A stretch of DNA of 64,000 bases from Microbacterium croceum (GTDB lineage: Bacteria; Actinomycetota; Actinomycetes; Actinomycetales; Microbacteriaceae), in the NCBI RefSeq assembly GCF_023091245.1, contig NZ_JAHWXN010000001.1:2356001-2420000 (forward strand), written 5' to 3'. A program made the translations under genes and the position numbers. The notes below the pieces were generated by a model. That model made no database searches, had not been told where the DNA came from, and saw nothing but the letters and a program-made list of their open reading frames with translations. Shown here piece after piece: positions 38,263 to 47,120 of the stretch (position 1 is the first letter of the stretch; every line of letters starts with the position of its first letter).

Positions 38263-39410
38263 TGGAAGAGCTGACCGAGGAGGAACGCGAGCTCGCCGGG
38301 ATGGTGCGCGAGTTCGCCGATCAGGTCGTCGCGCCGCAGTCGTACGAGGCCGATCGCACCCACACGCTCTCGATGGACGTCGTGGGTCAGATGGGCGACC
38401 TCGGCCTGTTCGGTCTGCCGTTCCCGGAGGAGTACGGCGGACAGGGCGGCGACTACATGGCGCTCGGCATCGCGATCGAGGCGCTCGGACGCGTCGATCA
38501 GTCCATCGCGATCACCCTCGAGGCAGGCGTGAGCCTGGGAGCCATGCCGGTGTACCGGTTCGGCACCGAGGAGCAGAAGCAGACACTGCTGCCCGATCTG
38601 CTCGCCGGTCGCGCTCTCGCGGGTTTCGGACTCACGGAGCCGGAGGCAGGAAGCGATGCCGGGGCAACGCGCACCACGGCCCGACTCGACGGTGAGGAAT
38701 GGGTGATCGACGGGTCGAAGCAGTTCATCACGAACTCCGGCACCCCGATCACGCGCTTCGTGACCGTCACCGCGGTGACCGGCGACGAGGGTGGGCGTAA
38801 GGAGATCTCCACGATCATCGTCCCCAACGGAACCCCGGGGTTCACGGTCGAGGCTCCGTACGACAAGGTTGGCTGGAATGCCTCCGACACGCATCCGCTC
38901 ACCTTCGACGGTGCACGAGTACCTGCCGCGAACCTCCTGGGCGCACGCGGGACCGGGTTCCGGAACTTCCTCAGCATCCTCGACGAGGGCCGCATCGCGA
39001 TCGCCGCGTTGGCGACCGGCGCGGCCGAGGGGTGTCTGGAGGCATCCGTCGAGTATGCCAAGAGCCGCACGATCTTCGGCAGTGCGCTGAGCACCCGGCA
39101 GAATGCCCAGTTCACGCTGGCCCGGATGCGGGCACGCGTGCACACGGCGCGACTCGCCTGGCACCATGCCGCACGACTTCGCGACGCGGGGCGGCCCTTC
39201 GCCGAGCAGGCGGCCATCGCCAAGCTCGTGGCGGGCGAAGCGGCGATGGACAATGCCCGCGACGCCACACAGATCTTCGGCGGCAACGGGTTCATGAACG
39301 AGTTCCCGGTGGCCCGCCACTACCGCGATTCGAAGATCCTCGAGATCGGCGAAGGCACGACCGAGGTCCAGCTGCTGATCATCGCGCGTGGGCTCGGACT
39401 CGCCGGGTAG
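38259..39410 (+). CDS. fadE: Acyl-CoA dehydrogenase (FadE19-like)
   Basis: A 383-residue flavoprotein. GFGLTEPEAGSDAGATRTTA is the FAD/substrate loop near residue 127, WVIDGSKQFITN follows, and the C-terminal ATQIFGGNGFMNEFPVARHY and EIGEGTTEVQ close the fold; Glu in EGT fits the catalytic base of short-chain enzymes. In context it would oxidise isovaleryl- or 2-methyl-branched acyl-CoA. ATGATG start; GGAGGAGAG favours the second ATG (38262). Confidence 0.93.
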
Positions 39411-39419
39411 CGTGGCAGC

Positions 39420-39941
39420 ATGCCAGACACCGATCGACCGGAGGGAGGCGACGTGACGCAGGACATCCTCCAGCGCGGGTTGTACTACGAGGAGTTCGTG
39501 GTCGACGCCCGCTACCTCCATCGTCCCGGACGCACCGCGACCGAGGCGGACAACGTGCTGTTCACCACCTTGACGATGAACACGCAGGCCCTGCACCTCG
39601 ATGCGGCGTTCGCGGATGCCCAGGAGCCGTTCCACGCGCGTCTCATGAACTCGATGTGGACCCTCTCCACGATGGTCGGAACCTCGGTCGCGCAACTGAC
39701 ACAGGGCACACTCGTCGCGCAGCTGGGTTTCGGGGAGATCACCTTCCCACACCCGCTGTTCGCCGGCGACACCCTCTACACCGAGAGCGTCGTGCTCGAC
39801 AGACGACTCTCCTCCTCGCGACCTGGGCAGGGCATCGTGCGCATCGCGCACACCGGTCGAAATCAGGACGGTACCGTGGTGGCGACGGCGACCCGATCGG
39901 TGCTCGTCCGCACTCTCCCCGAAGGGACTCCCGCACCATGA
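39420..39941 (+). CDS. MaoC-like enoyl-CoA hydratase
   Basis: A 173-residue hotdog protein of the MaoC family. YYEEFVVDARYLHRPGRTATEAD near residue 23 and FPHPLFAGDTLYTESVV contain the hydratase segments. In leucine breakdown it would hydrate 3-methylglutaconyl-CoA, as the Rv2499c-type neighbour is thought to do in Mycobacterium. The acidic residue of the usual D-x-N-x-x-H motif reads EADNVLFT, so the His is not in place and the active site is atypical. TAGCGT, built partly from the preceding stop codon, ends 6 bases before the ATG. Confidence 0.85.
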   Translation: MPDTDRPEGGDVTQDILQRGLYYEEFVVDARYLHRPGRTATEADNVLFTTLTMNTQALHLDAAFADAQEPFHARLMNSMWTLSTMVGTSVAQLTQGTLVAQLGFGEITFPHPLFAGDTLYTESVVLDRRLSSSRPGQGIVRIAHTGRNQDGTVVATATRSVLVRTLPEGTPAP

Positions 39942-40744
39942 CGTTCGCGCTCGGACCCGCGATCCTGTTCTGCCCCGCCGACCGCCCTGAGCGTTTCCAC
40001 ACCGCGCTCGACCGTGCGGACGCGGTGATCCTCGATCTGGAGGATGCGGTGCTGCCTGCGGCGAAGGCGACGGCACGCGGCAACCTGATCGATGCGGACA
40101 TCGATCCTGATCGCGTGATCGTGCGGGTCAATGCGCCGGGCAGCGAGGCGTTCGTGTCCGACCTGGCGACGTTGAGTCAGACCGACTTCCGCACCGTGAT
40201 GGTCGCCAAGACGGAGGAGCCGGAGGCTCTGGCAGCGTTCGATCCCCGCTTCTCCCTGATCGCACTGTGCGAGACCGCGCAGGGCGTGCACGCCGCCGAC
40301 CGCATCGCCGCTCATCCGCAGGTGGTCGCCATGATGTGGGGAGCGGAGGATCTCGTCGCCTCGATCGGGGGCACGTCGAGCCGTCGTCCAGACGGGACGT
40401 ATCGCGACATCGCGCGCTACGCGCGGTCGCGAGTGCTGCTCGAAGCCGGAGCGCAGGGCAAGCGCGCGATCGACGCGGTCCACATCGACATCGACGACGT
40501 CGAGGGTCTCGCCCAGGAGGCGGCAGACGCCGCGGCCTCCGGTTTCACCGCGACGGCGTGCATCCATCCCAGCCAGGTGCCGGTGATCCGCGCGGCCTAT
40601 CGGCCGGATGACGAGACTGTGGCGTGGGCCAGGGCCGTGCTCACGGCGGCAGAGCAGGAGCGCGGAGTGTTCCGCTTCGAGGGGCGCATGGTCGACGAAC
40701 CGGTCCTCCGGCACGCGCGCTCCGTGGTGTCGCGGGCCCGCTGA
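39938..40744 (+). CDS. citE: CitE-like CoA-ester lyase (HpcH/HpaI family)
   Basis: A 268-residue TIM-barrel lyase. ILFCPADRPERFHTALDRADAVILDLEDAV is spread over the first 35 residues with the Mg-binding region DLEDAV; IALCETAQGVHAADRIA holds the Glu ligand and MMWGAEDLVASIGG the Asp. The mycobacterial orthologue in the same cluster (Rv2498c) cleaves (R)-3-hydroxyacyl-CoA such as HMG-CoA, giving acetyl-CoA and acetoacetate, which suits the last leucine step. ATGA overlap with the MaoC gene. Confidence 0.9.
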   Translation: MTFALGPAILFCPADRPERFHTALDRADAVILDLEDAVLPAAKATARGNLIDADIDPDRVIVRVNAPGSEAFVSDLATLSQTDFRTVMVAKTEEPEALAAFDPRFSLIALCETAQGVHAADRIAAHPQVVAMMWGAEDLVASIGGTSSRRPDGTYRDIARYARSRVLLEAGAQGKRAIDAVHIDIDDVEGLAQEAADAAASGFTATACIHPSQVPVIRAAYRPDDETVAWARAVLTAAEQERGVFRFEGRMVDEPVLRHARSVVSRAR

Positions 40745-40788
40745 ACCGCACAAGCGCTCCCGCCGGGGTGATCGGCGATCCGGACCGG

Positions 40789-41376
40789 TCAGAGGACCGG
40801 CGACTCCTCGAGCAGCCGCAGGTAGCCGGGGGCTGCGACGAAGCGGTGCGCCGAGCCGTTGCGGAGAACCTGCCCGTCGCGGGGGAGCGTGCCGCCGGAG
40901 ACATGATTGATCACCGCACGGATCACGCCACCGTGCGCGACGACGATGACCGACTCCGCGCGCGGAGTGGAGCGCCGGCGCGCCTCGCGGGCGATGGCGT
41001 GCAAGGCCGCGATCGCCCGCTCGCCGACCGCGGTCAGCGACTCGGCTCCTGGCACTTCGGCATGCCAGTCACCATAGGTCTCGATGTAGTCGGGCACGAG
41101 CATGCCTTCGCCTTCGCCGAACTCGCGCTCACGGATGTCGGGGACGACGCCGGCGATCTCCAGACCGAGACGGTCCGCGATGATCTCGGCTGTCTCCTTC
41201 GCCCGCAGCAGCGGGCTCGTGTAGACGGCATGATGCGTGTCTGCGGCGAGTCTCTCGGCCGCCCACCGCGCGTCGGCGCGTCCGGTCTCGTTGAGCGGGA
41301 TGTCGGTGGACCCTTGAATGCGCTTGGCGAGGTTCCAGTCGGTCTGACCGTGGCGGACGAGGGTGAGGTAGGTCAC
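40789..41376 (-). CDS. Histidine phosphatase (phosphoglycerate mutase-like)
   Basis: A 195-residue enzyme with the phosphohistidine motif LVRHGQTDWN at residue 8, a second Arg in SPLLRAKETAEI, the catalytic Glu region EREFGEGEGM and the C-terminal VVAHGGVIRAV. Substrate unknown; the family includes cofactor-dependent mutases and broad phosphatases. GTG start overlaps the Sir2 stop (GTGA). Confidence 0.9.
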   Translation of the reverse strand: MTYLTLVRHGQTDWNLAKRIQGSTDIPLNETGRADARWAAERLAADTHHAVYTSPLLRAKETAEIIADRLGLEIAGVVPDIREREFGEGEGMLVPDYIETYGDWHAEVPGAESLTAVGERAIAALHAIAREARRRSTPRAESVIVVAHGGVIRAVINHVSGGTLPRDGQVLRNGSAHRFVAAPGYLRLLEESPVL

Positions 41377-42212
41377 GAGAGGAGCTCCTGGAGTGCGGGG
41401 AGCACGTCGCTGGTGCCTGCGGCGATGGTGATATCGGCCCAGACATCCGCGCGCGTAGGCTCGCGATTGACGATGATCAGGGGGATGCTGCGCCGGCGCG
41501 CGCGCTCCACCAGGCGCACGCCCGAGTTCACCACGAGCGAGGAACCGGCGACGATCAGCGCCGAGCTGGCGCGCAGCAACGACTCCGCCGCCCGGAAGCG
41601 GTCCTGCGGAACGTATTCGCCGAAGAAGACGACGTCCGGCTTCAGCATGCCTTCGCAGACCGTGCACACCGGGACCACGAAACCCTCGGTCGACGAGGGG
41701 AGCACGTCGCCGTCCGGTGCCAGCTCGATGTTCTCCGGCACCGTGATCCAGGGATTGAGCTCCTCGATCTGCACGGCTACGTCGCGACGATCGAACACCT
41801 GGCCGCAGTGCAGGCACAGCACGCGACGCATGGTGCCGTGCACTTCGATGACGTGAGAGCTGCCGGCGCGCAGATGCAGTCCGTCGACGTTCTGGGTGAT
41901 GACTCCGGAGACGAGGCCGGCGGCCTCCATCTCGGCGAGGGAGGTGTGACCGGCATTCGGCCCCGCCTGCGCGAACGCCTTCCAGCCGAGATGGCCGCCG
42001 ACCCAGTACCGGCGGCGCGCGGCTTCGTCACCGAGATACGTCTGGATCGTCATCGGGTCGCTGCGCGTCCTGGCACCTTCGCCGCGATAGGCGGGGATGC
42101 CCGAGTCGGTCGAGATGCCGGCGCCGGTCAGGAGGGCGATGCGCTTGCCTCGCAGCAGCTCAGCCGCGTGGGCGATGGTGGCCGACATCTCGGCAGAATT
42201 CGACACGCTCAC
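41373..42212 (-). CDS. Sir2-family NAD-dependent protein deacylase
   Basis: A 279-residue sirtuin. LTGAGISTDSGIPAYRG near residue 29 binds NAD, TQNVDGLHLRAGS and VIEVHGTM carry Asn/Asp and the catalytic His, and two Cys pairs (CLHC and CTVC) make the zinc site. GSSLVVNSG ends the Rossmann part. It is a long class II-like form. GAGGAGG precedes the GTG start; it leads the phosphatase gene. Confidence 0.93.
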   Translation of the reverse strand: MSVSNSAEMSATIAHAAELLRGKRIALLTGAGISTDSGIPAYRGEGARTRSDPMTIQTYLGDEAARRRYWVGGHLGWKAFAQAGPNAGHTSLAEMEAAGLVSGVITQNVDGLHLRAGSSHVIEVHGTMRRVLCLHCGQVFDRRDVAVQIEELNPWITVPENIELAPDGDVLPSSTEGFVVPVCTVCEGMLKPDVVFFGEYVPQDRFRAAESLLRASSALIVAGSSLVVNSGVRLVERARRRSIPLIIVNREPTRADVWADITIAAGTSDVLPALQELLS

Positions 42213-42315
42213 AGGACCTCCTCGAGCGAGTCTACGGTGCTCGCGTGGCTCGGGCCCACGCGATCGCGGGTGCTCAGGGAGATGCGGTACGGACCGCCCC
42301 GACGGCGATGGCAGA

Positions 42316-43125
42316 GTGGACCCCGTGGACCTGCTGCCTGTGAACGACCCCGACGACCGACGCCTCGACGACTACCGTGGCCTCACCGACACCGCTCTGC
42401 GGGCACTGTCCGAACCCGCTGGCGGGCTGTACATCGCCGAATCGACCAAGGTGATCGCCCGTGCGGTCGCGGCCGGACACCGCCCGCGCTCGGTCCTGGC
42501 GCAGGAACGTCGGGTGGACGACATCCGGGCGATCGTCGGCGATCTCGATGTCCCGGTGTACGTCGTCCCGGATGAGATCGCCGAGGCGGTGACCGGTTTC
42601 GCCGTGCACCGGGGGACCATCGCCTCGATGCATCGACCGGTGCTGCCGCCCGTCCGGGATGTCCTCGCCGGCGCGTCCCTGGTGCTGATCCTCGAGAACA
42701 TCGGCGATCACACGAACGTCGGTGCCGCGTTCCGGGCAGCCGCAGGGCTCGGCGCGGATGCCGTGCTCGTGTCGCCCGGTGGGGCGGACCCGCTCTACCG
42801 TCGTAGCGTGCGCGTGAGCATGGGCACCGTGTTCCAGGTGCCGTGGACGCGCATCCTGGACTGGGACAGCGCCATCGCCGATCTTCACGCTGCCGGTTTC
42901 GACGTCGCCGCGCTGGCGTTGCGGGACGATGCCGTGACGCTCGACGCCTATGCTTCCGACCGCCCCGAGCGCGTGGCCCTGGTGATGGGGTCCGAAGGCG
43001 ACGGCCTCTCGCGCGAGGCGATGGAGGGGGCGGACACCATCGTCACGATCCCGATGTCCGGCGGGGTCGACTCGCTCAACGTCGCCTCCGCGGCTGCCGT
43101 GGCGCTCTGGTCGATGAAGCGTTGA
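42316..43125 (+). CDS. SpoU/TrmH-family RNA 2'-O-methyltransferase
   Basis: A 269-residue SPOUT methyltransferase with an N-terminal substrate-binding domain. Motif 1 NIGDHTNVGAAFRAAAGLG is near residue 135, motif 2 VMGSEGDGLS near 224 and motif 3 IPMSGGVDSLNVASAAAV near 245 form the knotted SAM site. The target (rRNA or tRNA) is unknown. The start is uncertain: GTGs at 42316, 42325 and 42340 are in frame and none has a strong ribosome site. Confidence 0.9.
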   Translation: MDPVDLLPVNDPDDRRLDDYRGLTDTALRALSEPAGGLYIAESTKVIARAVAAGHRPRSVLAQERRVDDIRAIVGDLDVPVYVVPDEIAEAVTGFAVHRGTIASMHRPVLPPVRDVLAGASLVLILENIGDHTNVGAAFRAAAGLGADAVLVSPGGADPLYRRSVRVSMGTVFQVPWTRILDWDSAIADLHAAGFDVAALALRDDAVTLDAYASDRPERVALVMGSEGDGLSREAMEGADTIVTIPMSGGVDSLNVASAAAVALWSMKR

Positions 43126-43138
43126 CCCGCCGCTCCGG

Positions 43139-43966
43139 TCAGTCCTGATCCGGCAGGAAGACCGGCGATGGCTCCGGTCGCTTGGCCGCGAGGTTGTCGC
43201 CGGACGACTGGTGTCGCAGGCGACGCAGCACCCACGGCACCAGGTGCTCGCGCGCCCAGCCGAGGTCGCCGGCGCGCGCCTCCCGCCAGGTTCGTTCCGG
43301 GAACGGTTCCGGCTGCATGGCCTCCAGGTCGTTCGGGACGTTCAGCGCGCGCAGCACCATGCGGGCGACCTCGTGGTGACCGAGCGCGTTGTAGTGCAAG
43401 CGGTCGTCGTCGAAGAAGCGGGGATCCTGCACCACCTTCAGGGCCCATTGGTCCGCCACGATGCAATCATGGCGCTCCGCGATGGCCCGGACGTTCTCGT
43501 TGTAGATCGCGACCTTGCCGCGGAACGCACGGAAGACCGGGGTGAAGGCCGTGTCGATTCCGGTGAAGAGCACGATCGCCGCGCCCGTGGATGACAAGCG
43601 GCTGACGGCATCCTCCAGCTGCGCTGCGATGGCGTCGGGGTCGGTTCCCGGCCGGATCACGTCGTTGCCGCCCGCACAGATCGACACGAGATCAGGATGC
43701 AGCGCGACTGCCGGCTCGACCTGATCCGCGACGATCTGAGCGATGAGCTTTCCGCGCACCGCGAGGTTCGCATAGGCGAAGTCCTCCACCTGCTGCCCGA
43801 GCACTTCGGCAACGCGGTCGGCCCATCCGCGGTGTCCGCCGGGGGAGTGCGGGTCCGGGTCGCCGATCCCCTCGGTGAACGAATCCCCGATCGCGACGAA
43901 TCGCCGCCAGGGGTGCGGTGCGTCGTTTTCCACGAACGGGGTCCGAGTCGAATCCTGGTCGGTCAT
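43139..43966 (-). CDS. SGNH/GDSL-family hydrolase
   Basis: A 275-residue esterase-like enzyme without a signal peptide. Block I FVAIGDSFTEGIGDPD holds the nucleophile Ser, CAGGNDVIRPG gives the Gly and Asn of the oxyanion hole, and DDDRLHYNALGHHEVA the catalytic Asp and His. It resembles cytoplasmic actinobacterial SGNH proteins of unknown substrate. ATG 43966 has GGAGAG 5 bases upstream, better than the ATG at 43987. Confidence 0.92.
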   Translation of the reverse strand: MTDQDSTRTPFVENDAPHPWRRFVAIGDSFTEGIGDPDPHSPGGHRGWADRVAEVLGQQVEDFAYANLAVRGKLIAQIVADQVEPAVALHPDLVSICAGGNDVIRPGTDPDAIAAQLEDAVSRLSSTGAAIVLFTGIDTAFTPVFRAFRGKVAIYNENVRAIAERHDCIVADQWALKVVQDPRFFDDDRLHYNALGHHEVARMVLRALNVPNDLEAMQPEPFPERTWREARAGDLGWAREHLVPWVLRRLRHQSSGDNLAAKRPEPSPVFLPDQD

Positions 43967-44113
43967 CCAGCTCTCCTTCGCCAACAATCTGCGGCACGGT
44001 AGTGACGGCGGCGCAGTGTCAGAGCCTACCCGCAGGCGTTCACCCGGGAGAGGGCACGCGCGGGAAGCCCGGCGAATGATCCAAGGTCCTCGGCAGCGAT
44101 TATCGTGGAGTCG

Positions 44114-45856
44114 ATGCTCTCACCGTCCTTTCCTCAGCGCGCCCCGTGGGGCACCGCGAGCAAGCTGCGCGCCTGGCAGCAGGAAGCACTCGAACAGTAC
44201 TTCGAGGCGGATCAGCGCGACTTCCTCGTCGCCGCCACGCCCGGCGCAGGCAAGACCACGTTCGCTCTCACCCTCGCGGTTGAACTCATGCGCATGGGAG
44301 AGGTCAATCGGATCATCGTGGTGGCTCCCACCGAGCACTTGAAGACGCAATGGGCCGATGCGGCCGCACGCGTGCACATCCGCCTCGACCCTCGCTTCCG
44401 CAACAGCGACTGGGCTCCCGCTCGGCACTATCACGGGGCGGTCGTGACCTATGCGCAGGTGGCCGCGAAGTCCTCGGTGCACCGCCACCTGACCGAAGAC
44501 GCCCAGACCCTGGTGATCCTCGACGAGGTGCACCACGGCGGTGACGCGCTCAGCTGGGGCGATGCGATCCGCGACGCCTACGGTCCGGCGAAGCGGCGCC
44601 TGCTGCTCTCCGGCACGCCTTTCCGCAGCGACACGGCGCCGATCCCGTTCGTGGAGTACCACCCCGACGAATCCGGCGCACGCATCTCCCGTACCGACTA
44701 CAACTACGGCTACGGTCGGGCTCTGGCCGACGGTGTCGTGCGCCCCGTGCTGTTCCACATGTATGCCGGCAAGATGCGCTGGCGCACCACGACGGGCGAT
44801 GAGCTCGAGACGCACCTGGGGCAAGACAACACCAAGGACGTGACGTCGCAGGCCTGGCGTACGGCGCTCGACCCTGAGGGGGACTGGATGCCGGCGGTGC
44901 TGTCGGCCGCCGACCGCCGTCTCACCGAGATCCGTCACCATGTTCCCGATGCCGGCGGACTCGTGCTGGCGACCGATCAGACGGTTGCGCGCGCCTATGC
45001 CAAGATTCTGCACAGCATCACGGGACAGCAGCCGACGGTCGTGCTCTCCGACGACGCGACGGCATCTGAGCGGATCGAGAAGTTCAGCGCGAACGATGCC
45101 CGATGGATGGTCGCCGTGCGCATGGTCTCGGAGGGCGTCGACGTTCCGCGGCTCGCGGTGGGCGTGTACGCGACGTCGTCGTCGACCCCGTTGTTCTTCG
45201 CGCAGGCCATCGGCCGGTTCGTGCGCGCCCGCCGTCGGGGCGAGGCCGCCAGCGTCTTCCTCCCGCAGGTGCCCGTGCTCATGGGGCTCGCGAACGAGAT
45301 GGACAAGCAGCGCGATCACGCGCTCGACCGCCAGTCGAAAGAAGAAGACGGCCTCGACGACTCGTTGCTCGAGAGCGCGAACCGCGAAGAGGAGACATCG
45401 GATGCGCTGACGCAGGAGTTCAGCTATCAGGCGCTGTCCTCGGTCGCCCACTTCGACAGGGTCGTGTTCGAGGGCCAGGAGTTCGGACAGTTGGCCGAGC
45501 CGGGCACACCGGAGGAGGAGGAGTTCATCGGGTTCCCCGGGCTCCTCGAGCCGGAGCACGTGCACGAGCTGCTCATGCAGCGGCAGTCCCGCCAGTCCCG
45601 CCTGCGAGAAGCGCGGGAGGCCTCGGCTGGACCTGCGGAGACGACGACGCTGCCTCCGCCGCTGCACCGCACGCTGAAGGAGCAGCGCCAGCTCCTGAAC
45701 AGTCTGGTCGGGCTCTACGCCCGCCAGAAGGGGGAGCCGCATGGGGCTGTGCACGCGGAGCTCCGCCGCATCTGCGGCGGGCCGGCCGTCGCTCAGGCAA
45801 CGGTGACCCAGCTGCAGTCGCGGATCGAGGTTCTCCGCAAGCGCGTGCGTTCCTGA
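44114..45856 (+). CDS. DEAD/DEAH-box helicase (superfamily 2)
   Basis: A 580-residue SF2 helicase. Walker A ATPGAGKTT near residue 40, the DEVH box (LDEVHHGGD), motif III LLSGTPFRSD, and motif VI QAIGRFVRARR are present. An acidic stretch and a C-terminal helical extension (residues 430-580) follow the core. Such stand-alone helicases occur widely in actinobacteria; the nucleic acid target is unknown. TATCGT ends 7 bases before ATG 44114, so I prefer it over the GTG at 44105. Confidence 0.88.
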   Translation: MLSPSFPQRAPWGTASKLRAWQQEALEQYFEADQRDFLVAATPGAGKTTFALTLAVELMRMGEVNRIIVVAPTEHLKTQWADAAARVHIRLDPRFRNSDWAPARHYHGAVVTYAQVAAKSSVHRHLTEDAQTLVILDEVHHGGDALSWGDAIRDAYGPAKRRLLLSGTPFRSDTAPIPFVEYHPDESGARISRTDYNYGYGRALADGVVRPVLFHMYAGKMRWRTTTGDELETHLGQDNTKDVTSQAWRTALDPEGDWMPAVLSAADRRLTEIRHHVPDAGGLVLATDQTVARAYAKILHSITGQQPTVVLSDDATASERIEKFSANDARWMVAVRMVSEGVDVPRLAVGVYATSSSTPLFFAQAIGRFVRARRRGEAASVFLPQVPVLMGLANEMDKQRDHALDRQSKEEDGLDDSLLESANREEETSDALTQEFSYQALSSVAHFDRVVFEGQEFGQLAEPGTPEEEEFIGFPGLLEPEHVHELLMQRQSRQSRLREAREASAGPAETTTLPPPLHRTLKEQRQLLNSLVGLYARQKGEPHGAVHAELRRICGGPAVAQATVTQLQSRIEVLRKRVRS

Positions 45857-46010
45857 CGGCACGGTTCGACGCTGTCTCCGCGCCCTTCGGTGCGGCGCTT
45901 CGGATCCCCGAAATGCTGTCAATCCGCGTCTGAGCGGGGTGTGCGCGCAGCTTCACGGCTAGCGTGGAACGGTTGCCCGCGCACCGGGCACCGTCACATC
46001 TGGAGGACCC

Positions 46011-47108
46011 ATGACAGCCCCCGCTGCCGCTGAGCCCACTGCCGCCGATCGCCGGCGTTGGGCGCGCTACCTCGTTGAGGAACGTGCTGAAGGCGCCGTG
46101 TATCAGAGACTGGCCGCCCGGAGGATCGGTGAAGAGCGCGACATCCTGCTGAGCCTCGCCGAGGCGGAACGCCGTCACGAGCAGCACTGGCTCGACCTGC
46201 TCGGCGATGAGCCCAAGCGGCTGCCGCGCGCGGGCATGCGTTCCCGTCTGCTCGGCTGGATGGCCGGGCGGTTCGGGTCGATCTTCGTGCTGGCACTGGC
46301 GCAGAGCGCGGAGGCGCGCTCGCCCTACGACGCGGAGCAGTACGCAACGCCCGCGATGCGCGCCGACGAGAAGGTGCACTACGAGGTCGTGCGGGGTCTG
46401 GCCGCGCGCGGACGGCGGCGGCTGTCCGGCTCTTTCCGGGCAGCGGTGTTCGGAGCGAATGACGGTCTCGTCAGCAATCTCGCCCTGGTGCTCGGTATCG
46501 GCGCGACCGGTGTGAGCTCCGGGTTCGTGCTGTTCAGCGGCATCGCCGGACTCCTGGCCGGAGCCCTGTCGATGGGAGCAGGCGAGTTCGTCTCCGTGCG
46601 TTCGCAGCGCGAGCTGTTGGCGGCCACCGAGGCGAACGACGACGCAGCTGCCGCCGCGGGCGATCTCGACATCGACGAGAACGAGCTGGCCTTGGTCTAC
46701 CGCGCCCGTGGCATGGATCAGGAGGAGGCGCTGGAGCGCGCACGCGTCCTCGTCACGGCTGCGCAGGCCGGGGTGCGGCGCGCCGCCACCGGCCCGATCC
46801 GCACCCACGGCGGAGAAGACCATGACATCGTCGGCAGCGACTGGACCGCCGCGATCTCCAGCTTCCTGCTGTTCGCGTCCGGCGCGATCATCCCGGTGCT
46901 GCCGTGGATCTTCGGCCTGCAGGGAACCGCGGCCGTGGTCGTCGCGCTGATCCTGGTCGGCATCGCCCTGCTCACCACCGGTGCGATGGTCGGCATCCTG
47001 TCCGGCGGGCCGCCGCTGCGTCGGGCGTTGCGCCAGCTGGCGATCGGCTTCGGCGCAGCGGCGGTCACCTACCTCTTGGGACTGCTCTTCGGCGTCGGGG
47101 CGGTCTGA
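46011..47108 (+). CDS. Er-VIT iron transporter: ferritin-like domain fused to VIT1/CCC1 domain
   Basis: A 365-residue fusion. Residues 15-135 form a rubrerythrin-like helical domain with paired metal ligands (LVEERAEGAVYQ, AEAERRHEQHW, MRADEKVHYEVV). Residues 145-360 are the membrane VIT1 domain with about five helices, AAVFGANDGLVSNLALVLGI and GALSMGAGEFVSV being its signatures. This is the plan of membrane-bound ferritin MbfA, which exports iron or limits peroxide stress. TGGAGGA precedes the ATG. The preceding 45857-46010 holds only a TAGCGT hexamer. Confidence 0.92.
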   Translation: MTAPAAAEPTAADRRRWARYLVEERAEGAVYQRLAARRIGEERDILLSLAEAERRHEQHWLDLLGDEPKRLPRAGMRSRLLGWMAGRFGSIFVLALAQSAEARSPYDAEQYATPAMRADEKVHYEVVRGLAARGRRRLSGSFRAAVFGANDGLVSNLALVLGIGATGVSSGFVLFSGIAGLLAGALSMGAGEFVSVRSQRELLAATEANDDAAAAAGDLDIDENELALVYRARGMDQEEALERARVLVTAAQAGVRRAATGPIRTHGGEDHDIVGSDWTAAISSFLLFASGAIIPVLPWIFGLQGTAAVVVALILVGIALLTTGAMVGILSGGPPLRRALRQLAIGFGAAAVTYLLGLLFGVGAV

Positions 47109-47120
47109 GCGGTACTCCGC

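Noticed and set aside
44120..45922. A 600-codon minus-strand frame opposite the DEAD/DEAH helicase.
   Set aside because: Arg/His/Glu-rich shadow of the helicase gene without recognisable domains.
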